A stretch of DNA of 29,302 nucleotides from an uncultured Campylobacter sp. (GTDB taxonomy: Bacteria; Campylobacterota; Campylobacteria; Campylobacterales; Campylobacteraceae). This document shows, one piece after another, positions 1 through 7,315 of this stretch (its first letter is position 1; every line of letters starts with the position of its first letter). Both the position numbers and the translations under genes were made by a program. The stretch spans positions 1 to 29,302 of the forward strand of contig UQCL01000022.1 of assembly GCA_900539505.1 (NCBI GenBank), in the 5' to 3' direction. Below the pieces are notes generated by a model, which saw only the letters and a program-made list of their open reading frames with translations, searched no databases and was not told where the DNA came from.

Positions 1-32
1 CTCGTGGGCTCGGAGATGTGTATAAGAGACAG
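1..32. other. Nextera Read-2 adapter and Tn5 mosaic end at the left contig edge
   Basis: The first 32 bases match the Illumina Nextera transposase Read-2 adapter, ending in the 19-bp Tn5 mosaic end (AGATGTGTATAAGAGACAG). This is untrimmed library sequence and not genomic DNA. Genomic sequence begins at about 33, inside proC. Confidence 0.97.
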
Positions 33-903
33 CTATTGTCGTGCCCGCAGGCGAGCAGACGGCGTCTTTGAGCTCCGATGGGCGCCTGCCGCTTTGTAGC
101 AGGCGCGCCGTGCCCTCTACCGCTGCCGATACCGCGTCATAGCATAGCGCCCGCGGCAGTCCGCCCCGCACGCCCGCATCCGCCGCAGCCTCGATAAAGG
201 CGCACACATACGCAGGCAAGCTGCCCGCAATCCCAGTAAATGCGGCAAAGCTAGCCTCGCCTATCTCGTAAAATTTACCGATTTTGGCGGCTAAAGCTCG
301 CACGATCTCCCGACTAGCCTCGTCAAAATACTCGCCGTAGCACAGCGCCGTAGCCGACGCGCCGATGCCCGCGGCGACGTTTGGCATCGCGCGAGCCACG
401 AAAATGTCCGCACCCACGATATTTTGGGCGCACTCCAGCTTGAAATTCGGCGCCAAAAGAAGCAGGATTTTGCCCGCGAGCTCGGGCGCGATCAGGCGCA
501 AAATCCCCTCGTAGCTGGCGGGCTTGGTCGCGAGCACGATAATATCCGCAGCGTGCGCCAGCTGCGTTTCGTCTTGTAAAATTTGCACGCCGTAGCGCTT
601 GCGCAAGACTTCGTTTTTGCTTCTGGCATAAGCTAGGACTTGAAGCTTCGTATCGGAGCTGGACTGCGCGCAGGCGAAATCACGTTCGTGGCTAGCAAAA
701 TCCTGCTCTAAATTTGCGGAATTCCGCCCGCAAGCCGCAAAGCTTTGAGTATCTGGCATAAAATTTTGCCCGCTGTGCGCGGAATTTTCTTTATCCTCTG
801 TAAAATTTTCTCCGCTCGCCGCGCAATCTCGTCCGCCGGCTGCGCAAAGTGCCGCGATCATCGCCTCGCCCATATTTCCGCCGCCGATAAATCCCACTTT
901 CAT
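33..903 (-). CDS. proC: Pyrroline-5-carboxylate reductase, 3' truncated by the contig edge, with a repeat insertion
   Basis: Reduces 1-pyrroline-5-carboxylate to L-proline with NAD(P)H, the last step of proline synthesis, in the cytosol. The start is an ATG at 903-901 preceded by AAGGAGCG. The N-terminus has the Rossmann dinucleotide motif GFIGGGNMGEAMI (residues 4-16). Later family blocks are visible: DIIVLATKP, ARAMPNVAAGIGASATALC and, near the cut end, CSPAGTT, the typical ProC C-terminal signature. The remaining C-terminus lies beyond the contig. Residues about 23-85 are an insertion not expected in ProC, placed after the first helix of the Rossmann fold. It has a strict 7-residue period, with Phe or Ser at residues 34, 41, 48, 55, 62, 69 and 76. 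The gene is divergent from ilvC. The family call is secure; whether the enzyme tolerates the insertion is inferred from the intact frame. Confidence 0.95.
676..822 (-). repeat. Seven 21-bp in-frame repeat units inside proC
   Basis: ProC residues 28-76 form seven units of exactly seven residues (21 bp), each ending in a polar residue, usually Asn or Asp, plus Phe or Ser. Examples are SGENF, TEDKENS, AHSGQNF and AACGRNS. Several unit ends are encoded by RAATTY (GAAAATTTT, GAAAATTCC, CAAAATTTT, CGGAATTCC). The units are diverged, so this is an old or selected array and not a recent slippage event. Confidence 0.85.
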
Positions 904-1003
904 TTTCGCTCCTTCAAAGCTAAATTATGCCTCAATGATAGCTCAAAATTTCTTTATCCGCCCTTGCGGCGCGCGGTTTATCTACGTAAAAGCAAATTTT
1001 AGC

Positions 1004-1009
1004 TACAAT
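1004..1009 (+). promoter_or_regulatory. Probable sigma70 -10 box of ilvC
   Basis: TACAAT in the context AGCTACAATCTCGCCT lies about 32 bp upstream of the ilvC ATG, with a run of A/T and AAGGA before the start. It resembles the -10 upstream of the M23 peptidase gene at 10153. No -35 is evident, as is usual in Campylobacter. Confidence 0.6.
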
Positions 1010-1040
1010 CTCGCCTAAATTTTTTAAAAAAGGATGCGTT

Positions 1041-2063
1041 ATGGCAATAAATGTTTTTTACGACAAAGATTGCGATTTGGGTTTGATTAAGGCTAAAAAG
1101 GTCGCTATGATCGGCTTTGGCTCGCAGGGACACGCTCACGCCGAAAATTTACGAGATAGCGGCGTAGAGGTCATCGTGGGCCTGAAAAAGGGCGGCGCGA
1201 GCTGGAGCAAGGCCGAGGCAAAGGGTTTTAAAGTAATGAGCGTCGGCGAGGCTACGAAGGCTGCGGATCTTGTGATGATCCTAACGCCCGATGAGTTTCA
1301 AAGCGACATTTTCAAAGCGGAGATCGAGCCAAATTTAAGCGAGGGCAACGCGATCGCGTTCGCGCACGGTTTTAATATCCACTTCGGACAGATCGTCCCT
1401 CCAAAGGGCATCGATTGCATTATGATCGCTCCGAAAGCCCCGGGTCACACCGTCCGCAACGAGTTCGTAAGCGGCGGCGGCGTACCGATGCTGATCGCCG
1501 TTTCGCAAAACGAAAGCGGCAGAGCCAAAGAGCTTGCTCTAAGCTACGCAAGTGCGATCGGCGGCGGCCGCACCGGCATCATCGAAACGACCTTCAAAGC
1601 AGAGACCGAGACCGATCTTTTCGGCGAGCAGGCTGTACTTTGCGGTGGACTTTGCGCGCTCATCAACGCGGGCTTCGAAACCCTCGTCGAGGCGGGATAT
1701 GAGCCTGAGATGGCGTATTTCGAGTGCCAGCACGAGATGAAGCTGATCGTGGATCTCATCTATCAAGGCGGTATGGCAGATATGCGCTACTCGATCTCAA
1801 ACACCGCAGAATACGGCGATTACGTAAGCGGCAACCGCGTCGTAAACGAAAGCAGTAAAGCGGCGATGAAAGAGGTGCTAAAGGAGATCCAAAACGGCAA
1901 ATTTGCAAAAGACTTTATCCTCGAGCGCAAGGCGGGCTATGTACGGATGAACGCCGAGCGCAACATCACGGCAAACAGCTTGCTTACCAAAACCGGCGAG
2001 AAGCTTCGCGCGATGATGCCGTGGATTGCCAAAGGTAAGCTCGTAAATAAAGATAAAAACTAA
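1041..2063 (+). CDS. ilvC: Ketol-acid reductoisomerase (NADP+)
   Basis: Converts acetolactate or acetohydroxybutyrate to the dihydroxy acid in valine, leucine and isoleucine synthesis. It is a Mg2+ and NADPH-dependent cytosolic enzyme. The 340-residue length fits the short class I bacterial form. The N-terminal Rossmann domain shows GFGSQGHAHAENLRDSG near residue 25. The helical domain has the metal-binding acidic residues in DLFGEQ (D192, E196) and in YFECQHE (E228, E232), followed by the conserved NTAEYGDY block. The start ATG at 1041 follows AAAAAAGGATGCGTT. Only 13 bp separate its stop from the next gene, and ilvC followed by the deacetylase and dprA is the C. jejuni order (Cj0632-Cj0634), so these are probably co-transcribed. 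No insertion or base anomaly is seen here. Confidence 0.98.
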   Translation: MAINVFYDKDCDLGLIKAKKVAMIGFGSQGHAHAENLRDSGVEVIVGLKKGGASWSKAEAKGFKVMSVGEATKAADLVMILTPDEFQSDIFKAEIEPNLSEGNAIAFAHGFNIHFGQIVPPKGIDCIMIAPKAPGHTVRNEFVSGGGVPMLIAVSQNESGRAKELALSYASAIGGGRTGIIETTFKAETETDLFGEQAVLCGGLCALINAGFETLVEAGYEPEMAYFECQHEMKLIVDLIYQGGMADMRYSISNTAEYGDYVSGNRVVNESSKAAMKEVLKEIQNGKFAKDFILERKAGYVRMNAERNITANSLLTKTGEKLRAMMPWIAKGKLVNKDKN

Positions 2064-2076
2064 TTTCGGCTGAGCT

Positions 2077-3267
2077 TTGGCTAATACAAATCCACGCGGG
2101 CGTCGCAAAAAGCGCCCGATCAATTATATAGCGATCGCCTTTGTCGTAATCTTATGCTTTTTAAGCGGTGCGGTTACCTACGCGGTTTTGGATCTCGTAT
2201 TTTCGGGCAATAAAGCCGCGTTGCAGCAAAGCTCACGCAAACAAGCCTCCGAAAGCCCTTCCGATTCTCGCGGTAAAAAGCCGCGTTTAAGCGCTGCGGA
2301 AAAGGAAGCTCTGATTCAAAAGGAGTTTGATAAGATCGCCGAGCAAAACATAACTACGCCTAAGATGAGCATCGAGCCCGCACGGCAGAATCTCTCAGTA
2401 CAAAATTCCGCAAACGGCGATTCGCAAAATTCCGTAAATTCTATGGCTTTCGCAAATTCCGCCGCTGCAAATTCAACGAGCGACGGACCTGACGTAAATT
2501 TTACCGCAGTAAATTCCGCGCCAGAAAATTCCATAAATTCTACCGCACAAAACCACGTTTCTAGCGGTGCGGACGATCTTTCTAAATCGCCGCGCAAGGC
2601 TTTGCCCACAGGTTCTCGCGCAAAGCTAGCGATCATCATCGACGACGTAGGGACCGACGAGCAGGCGCAAAAGCTCATTGCTCTGCCCGTGCGCGTGACG
2701 CCGTCCATCTTCCCGCCCGAGTATCAGCGGAAGGACACGCGCTCGCTCGCTCGCGGCTTTGAGCATTACGCGATCCACCTGCCGATGGAGGCGAGCTCCG
2801 CTAAAAATAATTCCGCGACGCTGCGAGCTTCGGATAATTATGAGAAGCTAAACGGCGTCATAGCCAAGCTGCGCGCGGACTTTCCGAACGCTAAATTTAT
2901 AAACAACCACACCGGTTCTAAATTTACCGCCGACGAGCGCGCGATGCAAAACCTGCTGCGCGCGATGAACGAGCATGGATTTTTATTTATCGACTCGCGC
3001 ACAAGCCCCGCTACCAAGGCTAAAGCGGCGATGAATGGGCTCGGCATGCGATACGTGCATCGCGATGTGTTTTTAGATAATCAAAACAGCGTCGCCGCGG
3101 TGCGCAAAAAGCTGCGCGAAGCCGTCGCGCTTGCTAAAAAGCAGGGTTATGCCATCGCTATCGGTCATCCCAAAAGCTCCACTCTGCGCGCGCTTGCAAA
3201 CAGCGCCGACATCCTAGGCGAGGTCGATTTGGTCTATTTGGACGAAATTTATGAGTACTACGAGTGA
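2077..3267 (+). CDS. Divergent polysaccharide deacetylase family protein, membrane anchored
   Basis: Belongs to the divergent polysaccharide deacetylase (DUF610/YibQ-like) family, whose substrate is not firmly known. The TTG start at 2077 gives MANTNPRGRRKKRP, a basic head followed by a membrane segment at about residues 17-42, so the rest should be periplasmic. Residues about 45-180 are a low-complexity linker rich in Asn-Ser and Asn-Phe. The catalytic-like domain begins near residue 185 with AIIIDDVG (D189, D190), then HLPMEASS (H234), NNHTGSKFTAD, FIDSRTSP and IAIGHPK (H364), all typical of this family. The ribosome site is weak, so an alternative start cannot be excluded, but the basic head plus membrane segment supports 2077. 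It overlaps dprA by 17 bp. The family is well supported; the function is not. Confidence 0.88.
   Translation: MANTNPRGRRKKRPINYIAIAFVVILCFLSGAVTYAVLDLVFSGNKAALQQSSRKQASESPSDSRGKKPRLSAAEKEALIQKEFDKIAEQNITTPKMSIEPARQNLSVQNSANGDSQNSVNSMAFANSAAANSTSDGPDVNFTAVNSAPENSINSTAQNHVSSGADDLSKSPRKALPTGSRAKLAIIIDDVGTDEQAQKLIALPVRVTPSIFPPEYQRKDTRSLARGFEHYAIHLPMEASSAKNNSATLRASDNYEKLNGVIAKLRADFPNAKFINNHTGSKFTADERAMQNLLRAMNEHGFLFIDSRTSPATKAKAAMNGLGMRYVHRDVFLDNQNSVAAVRKKLREAVALAKKQGYAIAIGHPKSSTLRALANSADILGEVDLVYLDEIYEYYE
2395..2550 (+). repeat. RAATTY-rich Asn-Ser linker in the deacetylase gene
   Basis: About nine RAATTY hexamers (for example CAAAATTCCG, GTAAATTCT, GCAAATTCC, GAAAATTCC) fall within roughly 150 bp and are read in frame as QNS, VNS, ANS, VNF and ENS. 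Spacing is irregular, at 3-9 residues, and always a multiple of 3 bp. It encodes the flexible stalk between membrane anchor and catalytic domain. Confidence 0.75.
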
Positions 3268-4039
3268 GCTCGGTTTTAAAATTCCAAGTTTAAGAAGGCT
3301 TGGTACGAGCGAGCCTGTGCAGCTGTATTTTAGGGGCGAGCCGGCGCTACTGCAAAAGCGCCGCATCTCGATCGTGGGCTCGCGCAAAATGAGCGTTTAT
3401 AGCAAAAATTTGATTCTGCGCCTCGCGCGCGCTTTGAGCGATGCGGACTTTTGCGTCGTAAGCGGCGCGGCGATCGGCTGCGACATAGCCGCGCACGAAG
3501 GGGCGTTTCCAAACACGATCGCGGTTTTTGGAAACGGTCTTGATCAAATTTATCCCGCGCAAAACGCCGCTATGATCGGCAAAATTTACGAGCGCAGCCT
3601 CGCGCTTAGCGAGTATGAGGACGGCGTGAGCGCGCGCGGATTTCAGTTTTTGCAGCGCAACCGTATCGTCGTGGCGCTGTCCGAAGCGCTCATCGTCGCT
3701 CAAGCAGAGCCCCGCAGCGGCTCGCTGCAAAGTGCGCGCCTGGCTCGCGAAATGGGCATACCCGTCTACGTGCTGCCGCACCGCATAGACGAGAGCGCGG
3801 GCACGAACGATCTGCTCGCAAAATCTCAGGCGCGGCTGATCGTGGATTTTGGCGATTTTGTCGCGTCTTTAGCTCCGAAGACGCCGCAAAACACTGAGCG
3901 CGCGCAGGATGAGGTGATGGAATTTTTAGCGCTAAATTCCGATCTGCAAGCGGCGATCGAACGCTTCGGCGATAAAATTTATGAATACGAGCTTGAGGGC
4001 AGGATCGAAATTTTAGGTGCAAAGATCGTGGCAAAGTAG
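3251..4039 (+). CDS. dprA: DNA-processing protein DprA
   Basis: Binds incoming single-stranded DNA during natural transformation and loads RecA; cytosolic. The 262-residue length is close to the short form found in Campylobacter. The Rossmann-like DprA core is clear: FRGEPALL, then RISIVGSRKMSVY near residue 38, VVSGAAIGCDIAAHEGAF, TIAVFGNGLDQIYPAQN, QFLQRNRIV and AEPRSGSLQSARLAREMGIPVYVLP. The ATG at 3251 starts within the end of the deacetylase gene, a coupling-type overlap of 17 bp. A short C-terminal tail after residue 215 may be the winged-helix-like end. In C. jejuni the next gene is ruvX; here an 830-bp gene-free stretch intervenes. Its presence means the organism may be naturally competent, though dprA is kept in many non-competent species. 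Confidence 0.95.
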   Translation: MSTTSELGFKIPSLRRLGTSEPVQLYFRGEPALLQKRRISIVGSRKMSVYSKNLILRLARALSDADFCVVSGAAIGCDIAAHEGAFPNTIAVFGNGLDQIYPAQNAAMIGKIYERSLALSEYEDGVSARGFQFLQRNRIVVALSEALIVAQAEPRSGSLQSARLAREMGIPVYVLPHRIDESAGTNDLLAKSQARLIVDFGDFVASLAPKTPQNTERAQDEVMEFLALNSDLQAAIERFGDKIYEYELEGRIEILGAKIVAK

Positions 4040-4868
4040 CCGGCGGCGGATGTTTACTCTTCGTGGTTTTATCGGTGCCGCCTGCCGGTACGGCTTGTTT
4101 GCACGGCGCGTAGTCTGCGCGGCCAGAGTTTAAATTTAGAAAAAGGCAGCTCGGTAAAATTTTACCTTCCGCAGGTCGCGTTAGGGCTTAAAACAAACCC
4201 GCGCGGCCTGTCTGTGTGTCGCTGCTCGCCCCACTTGCGGTAATGATCGGTTTGTGAATGCCTCTCGCGAGCTATAAATTACTTTGTGACGCGGAATTTA
4301 AGAGCTAAAATGCGCGAAATTTTCTAAAATAGCGTTTAAATGTTGCCCATTGTGCTAAATTTTTACGGGTAAATTTGGCTACGAATTTCAGCGCGAGTGT
4401 GGTAGGCTAAATTTGCCGCAAGGGAAAATTTTGGTCACGGCGGCAAAATTTTACGAATTATAAAGCGTAGGGGCTTGTATCTGCTCCGTCGCGTGAGTGC
4501 GGGTTTGCTTTAAAATTTTGATTTTGCGTGGGGTGGGTTGGTTGCACGTCCGGCACCTGCACGGCAGGATTTATGCCCGCCGTGAGTTTGGGTGTCGCTT
4601 ACGTGCAGCTCACGCGGACTCAGTGAGGATGTACTGAGCCGGGCGCGACGATCGAAATTTTGGAATTTGAAGCTTGTGGCACGCTAAATTTAATAGCTCG
4701 CAAGCGGCGCGAGCGAGTGTAATTTATGTCAATTTCGTATAAAATTTCATAAATTCCGCAGCTAAATTCTGCGATAAAATTTAGCTATGAAATTCCGATC
4801 GCGGAATTTCAGCGATAGAATTTTGATAGCGAAATTCCGCAAAATTTAATATTAGCAAAGGATAAAAT
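4040..4868. other. Gene-free stretch between dprA and ruvX
   Basis: I see no convincing reading frame, tRNA or mobile element here. At 4040-4088 an imperfect inverted repeat (CCGGCGGCGG with CCGCCTGCCGG, 28-base loop, one bulge) sits directly after dprA but lacks a T run, so it is only a weak terminator candidate. The remainder alternates GC-rich blocks with scattered AAATTT cores and ends in a regular array at 4743-4848, just upstream of ruvX. Confidence 0.7.
4743..4848. repeat. RAATTY tandem array with 13-14 bp period
   Basis: AATT cores start at 4743, 4752, 4765, 4778, 4791, 4805, 4819, 4833 and 4843. Seven successive cores (4752 to 4833) are spaced 13, 13, 13, 14, 14 and 14 bp. All nine cores are flanked by purine and pyrimidine, giving RAATTY (AAATTC, GAATTT and so on). 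The spacers differ and are rich in GCGAT-like words. Confidence 0.85.
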
Positions 4869-5261
4869 TTGATAGTTGCGATCGATCTTGGGCTTAAACG
4901 TATCGGCGTGGCGGCGGCACCGGATGATAAGACGCCGCTTCCGTGCGAGCCGATCCTGCGCAAAAATCGCACCCAAGCCGCGCGCGAGCTAAGCGAACTG
5001 CTGCGCGAAAAGGGCGCCAGCGTGCTCGTGCTTGGCGTGCCGCGCGGCGGGGCGAGCGAGGAGGAGATGAGCAGGCGCATACGACACTTCGCCTCGCTAC
5101 TGGATTTTGACGGCGAGATAAAATTCCAAGACGAGAGCTTTTCGAGCGCCGAGGCGGCGGAGTTTGCGAGCAAAGGCGCTAAAGGCGGCGGCAAGGATCC
5201 GCGCTTTGATAGCATCGCCGCGATGATAATTTTGCAGAGGTTTTTGGCGAGCAAGGGCTAG
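4869..5261 (+). CDS. ruvX: Putative pre-16S rRNA nuclease / Holliday junction resolvase-like YqgF
   Basis: YqgF/RuvX family, RNase H fold. In E. coli it is implicated in 16S rRNA 5'-end maturation; a Holliday junction role is suggested by homology. The 130-residue length is normal. Visible catalytic acidic motifs are AIDLGLKRIGVA (D6), FQDESFSS (D88, E89) and DPRFDSIAAMIILQ (D114). The start is TTG at 4869 with AAGGATA just upstream; no ATG is available at the N-terminus of the conserved domain. It is downstream of dprA as in C. jejuni, but separated by the 830-bp gap. The ribosome site directly follows the RAATTY array, so the array lies in the promoter and leader region. Confidence 0.92.
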   Translation: MIVAIDLGLKRIGVAAAPDDKTPLPCEPILRKNRTQAARELSELLREKGASVLVLGVPRGGASEEEMSRRIRHFASLLDFDGEIKFQDESFSSAEAAEFASKGAKGGGKDPRFDSIAAMIILQRFLASKG

Positions 5262-5483
5262 GCGCGTGCGTAGCAACGCAATTTGCGCGCGACGGTAAAA
5301 GATAAAACCGCCGCCCGCGTCGTTGCAATATCTGTCGTTCGGCTCTAGCATAAGTCTGCTGCGGCGATTAGACTGAGCGTAAGATCGCCCGCGGTTTTAA
5401 ATTTGCGGATTGCGAGCAGATTGCGCGAGACGGCGAAGTTTGCAAGATAGGCAATATGGATAAATTTAAATAAAGGAGAGAGC

Positions 5484-5852
5484 GTGTTTAAGATCACGAT
5501 GTTAGTAAAAAGGGCGCCGAGCATGACGCAGCAGGAGTTTTTGGCGCACTGGGCGGCGCATTCGCAAAAGGTTTTGGCTAATCAAAAAGAGCTAAATATT
5601 ATCCGTTACACAAAAACTATTCCTGTCTTTCCCGAGGGGCAGAGCACCAAGCGTGAGACGGCGGCGTTTGGCTACGACGCGATGGGCGAGCTATGGTATG
5701 AAAGCGTGCAGGCGTTTGCGGACGCGCGAAACAGCGAGGTAGGGCGAGCGGTGTTAGCGGAGCTGATGGAGGATGAGGTGAGGTTTTGTGATATGAAAAA
5801 CTCCGTGATGTGGTTCGGCGAGGAGGAGGCCGTGATAGAGTTTGAGCGCTAG
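5484..5852 (+). CDS. EthD-family (dimeric alpha/beta barrel) protein
   Basis: A 122-residue protein resembling EthD/Dabb-fold proteins. It begins FKITMLVKRAPSMTQQEFLAHW, the usual EthD N-terminal strand and helix, followed by KELNIIRYTKT, GYDAMGELWYESVQAFADA and a C-terminal MWFGEEEAVIE. Family members are small cytosolic proteins of mixed or unknown function, some tied to ether or polyketide degradation; none of that is implied here. The GTG start at 5484 has a strong AAAGGAGAG site 4-12 bp upstream. It stands alone, 222 bp after ruvX. The family assignment is fair and the function unknown. Confidence 0.75.
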   Translation: MFKITMLVKRAPSMTQQEFLAHWAAHSQKVLANQKELNIIRYTKTIPVFPEGQSTKRETAAFGYDAMGELWYESVQAFADARNSEVGRAVLAELMEDEVRFCDMKNSVMWFGEEEAVIEFER

Positions 5853-5993
5853 GGGGCGCGGCTTGCAACGGATAAATTTTTTAAGTAAAGCTCTTTAAAT
5901 GGATAGAATTCTGTGTGGCATTCTAGTTTTAAAATGGGTGGAATTTTACAGACTAGGCTTGCGTGGCTGAAATCGCAATCGCAGTCTACATAG

Positions 5994-6185
5994 ATGGAAT
6001 TTATATGCGCTATACAGATACTGCGTGGCTTAAATTATTTTAAGACTCACATATCTAAGTGGCGCGATCTAAGAATCCTGGGTATTGAGCCAAAACGCCT
6101 AAAGACGCATTACGCTTGCGATTTTGGCATAGGCAAGCCGATTTCTAAGATAAAATTTAAAGACTGGCAGCGTAAAATTGTTTAA
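5994..6185 (+). pseudogene. Possible remnant ORF, 63 codons, unrecognised
   Basis: The frame encodes a basic peptide including THISKWRDLRILGIEPKRL and GIGKPISKIKFKDWQ, which looks like natural protein composition and not a shadow of another gene. It starts right behind a TAG, has no Shine-Dalgarno site, and lies in AT-rich DNA. It could be the end of a lost gene or a small unknown protein. I assign no function. Confidence 0.25.
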
Positions 6186-6595
6186 AATTTTTAAGCAGCA
6201 ATGCGAAATTTTCAAAAGTTTTCTATGGCACGGCAAGATGCTTACCACGGGCTTCGTATGCAACAAAAATATTTTACGCGTGAAATCCGCTTTAATAAAT
6301 CGTCATCGTAGGGCTGTAGGTGTTTTAGACCTAAAAGATTAAATGCTTTAGTTATTATAAATACTGCAGGCGCCGTGGACGCCATATAGACGTGCGAGTA
6401 AAAAAATGGGGCAGCCAGCCATAAAAACAATCTTGCAATTAAAATTTTAATTTGTCTTTTTGAAATTCAGCTCAAAGCTCCGTTTAAAATTTTATTTAAA
6501 ATTTTGCTTGGGATTTTGATAGAAATTTTGCAGGAATTTCGCCGTAAATTTCACAGCTATTATCAAAAATTAAAATTTTATCCCTCGCTTTTTGC

Positions 6596-6601
6596 TATAA
6601 T
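6596..6601 (+). promoter_or_regulatory. Probable -10 box of the Sel1-like gene
   Basis: TATAAT in an extended TTTGC context (TTTTTGCTATAATTATTTT) lies 27 bp upstream of the ATG at 6629. It is the best match to the Campylobacter sigma70 consensus in the window. Confidence 0.65.
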
Positions 6602-6628
6602 TATTTTTAAAATTTAAAAGGAGCAAAA

Positions 6629-7315
6629 ATGAAAATTTTAGCGTCGATTGCCGCACTAATCGTAGCAGCCTACTTGCTCGCGCAGATATTTTTCCCGCAA
6701 GGGGTCTCGTTTGTCGGATGCGGCATCGGTAGGGCTAATTCGTGCGAAGACTATGGAGCATATTTGCTTGAGGAGCGCGATTATGAGGCGGCAAAAAAGC
6801 CATTTGAAAAAGCTTGTGAAGCAGGGCTAGAAAATAGCTGTGCTATCGCGGGGGATTTATATTACGACGAGCAAAATTTATATAAAACTACAAAAGATAA
6901 GGGCAAGTCCGCGCGGTTTTATTCCAAAGCGTGCGAGCTGGGAGCCGCCAAAGCTTGCTACAACACCGCGATAATCTCTTATAAAAATGCCGATAAGAAA
7001 AATACATTTGCGTTTTTTGCCAAATCATGCGATTTGGGACTAGGCGAGGGCTGCTTAAATGCTGGGGTTGCTAGCTACGAAGAAAAAGACTATCAGGGCG
7101 CTCTTAAATTTTTCCTCAAATCTTGCGATGCTGCTTTGGCGGAGGGATGCCAAAGGGTCGGGCTAGCGTATTCAAAAAAGGAATTTGGCGAGCCGGATCT
7201 GGATAAGGCGATGATCTACTACGACAAAGCCTGCAAGCTGGGAGCTGAGTTTAGCTGCAATGTAGTAGCCGCGATGAATAAAATAAATGCAAGCGAGGCT
7301 AATGCGACCAAATAG
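6629..7315 (+). CDS. Sel1-repeat, Hcp-like cysteine-rich secreted or anchored protein
   Basis: A 228-residue protein with a hydrophobic N-terminus (residues 1-22), probably a signal or membrane anchor, followed by Sel1-like repeats. Five copies of a K-(A/S)-C-x4-(A/G)-x3-C type segment are visible: KACEAGLENSC, KACELGAAKAC, KSCDLGLGEGC, KSCDAALAEGC and KACKLGAEFSC. Each has two Cys eight residues apart, the disulfide pattern of Helicobacter cysteine-rich (Hcp) proteins, so it should act in the periplasm or outside the cell. A strong AAAAGGAGC site precedes the ATG. It is a single-gene unit inside an AT-rich island, so acquisition by transfer is possible. The binding partner is unknown. Confidence 0.85.
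   Translation: MKILASIAALIVAAYLLAQIFFPQGVSFVGCGIGRANSCEDYGAYLLEERDYEAAKKPFEKACEAGLENSCAIAGDLYYDEQNLYKTTKDKGKSARFYSKACELGAAKACYNTAIISYKNADKKNTFAFFAKSCDLGLGEGCLNAGVASYEEKDYQGALKFFLKSCDAALAEGCQRVGLAYSKKEFGEPDLDKAMIYYDKACKLGAEFSCNVVAAMNKINASEANATK

Larger units (their letters stand above)
5853..6628. other. AT-richer stretch with possible decayed coding DNA
   Basis: This stretch is visibly lower in GC than the flanks. It holds a 63-codon frame at 5994-6185 (+), starting immediately after an in-phase stop and without a ribosome site, and a 62-codon frame at 6242-6430 (-) that encodes a hydrophobic N-terminal half. Neither resembles a family I know. I read them as possible remnants and not genes. 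The end contains the promoter of the Sel1-like gene. Confidence 0.5.

Noticed and set aside
1..32. A Tn5-like transposon end
   Set aside because: The mosaic end is joined to Illumina adapter sequence, and the right end adds an index and the start of the P7 tail, so it is library-derived and not a natural transposon.
745..1002. A forward 85-codon frame near the left end
   Set aside because: It lies mostly antisense to proC, which has clear family motifs; the frame has no ribosome site or family resemblance.
4040..4088. A rho-independent terminator after dprA
   Set aside because: The stem is imperfect with a 28-base loop and no T run follows, so I mention it only inside the gap description.
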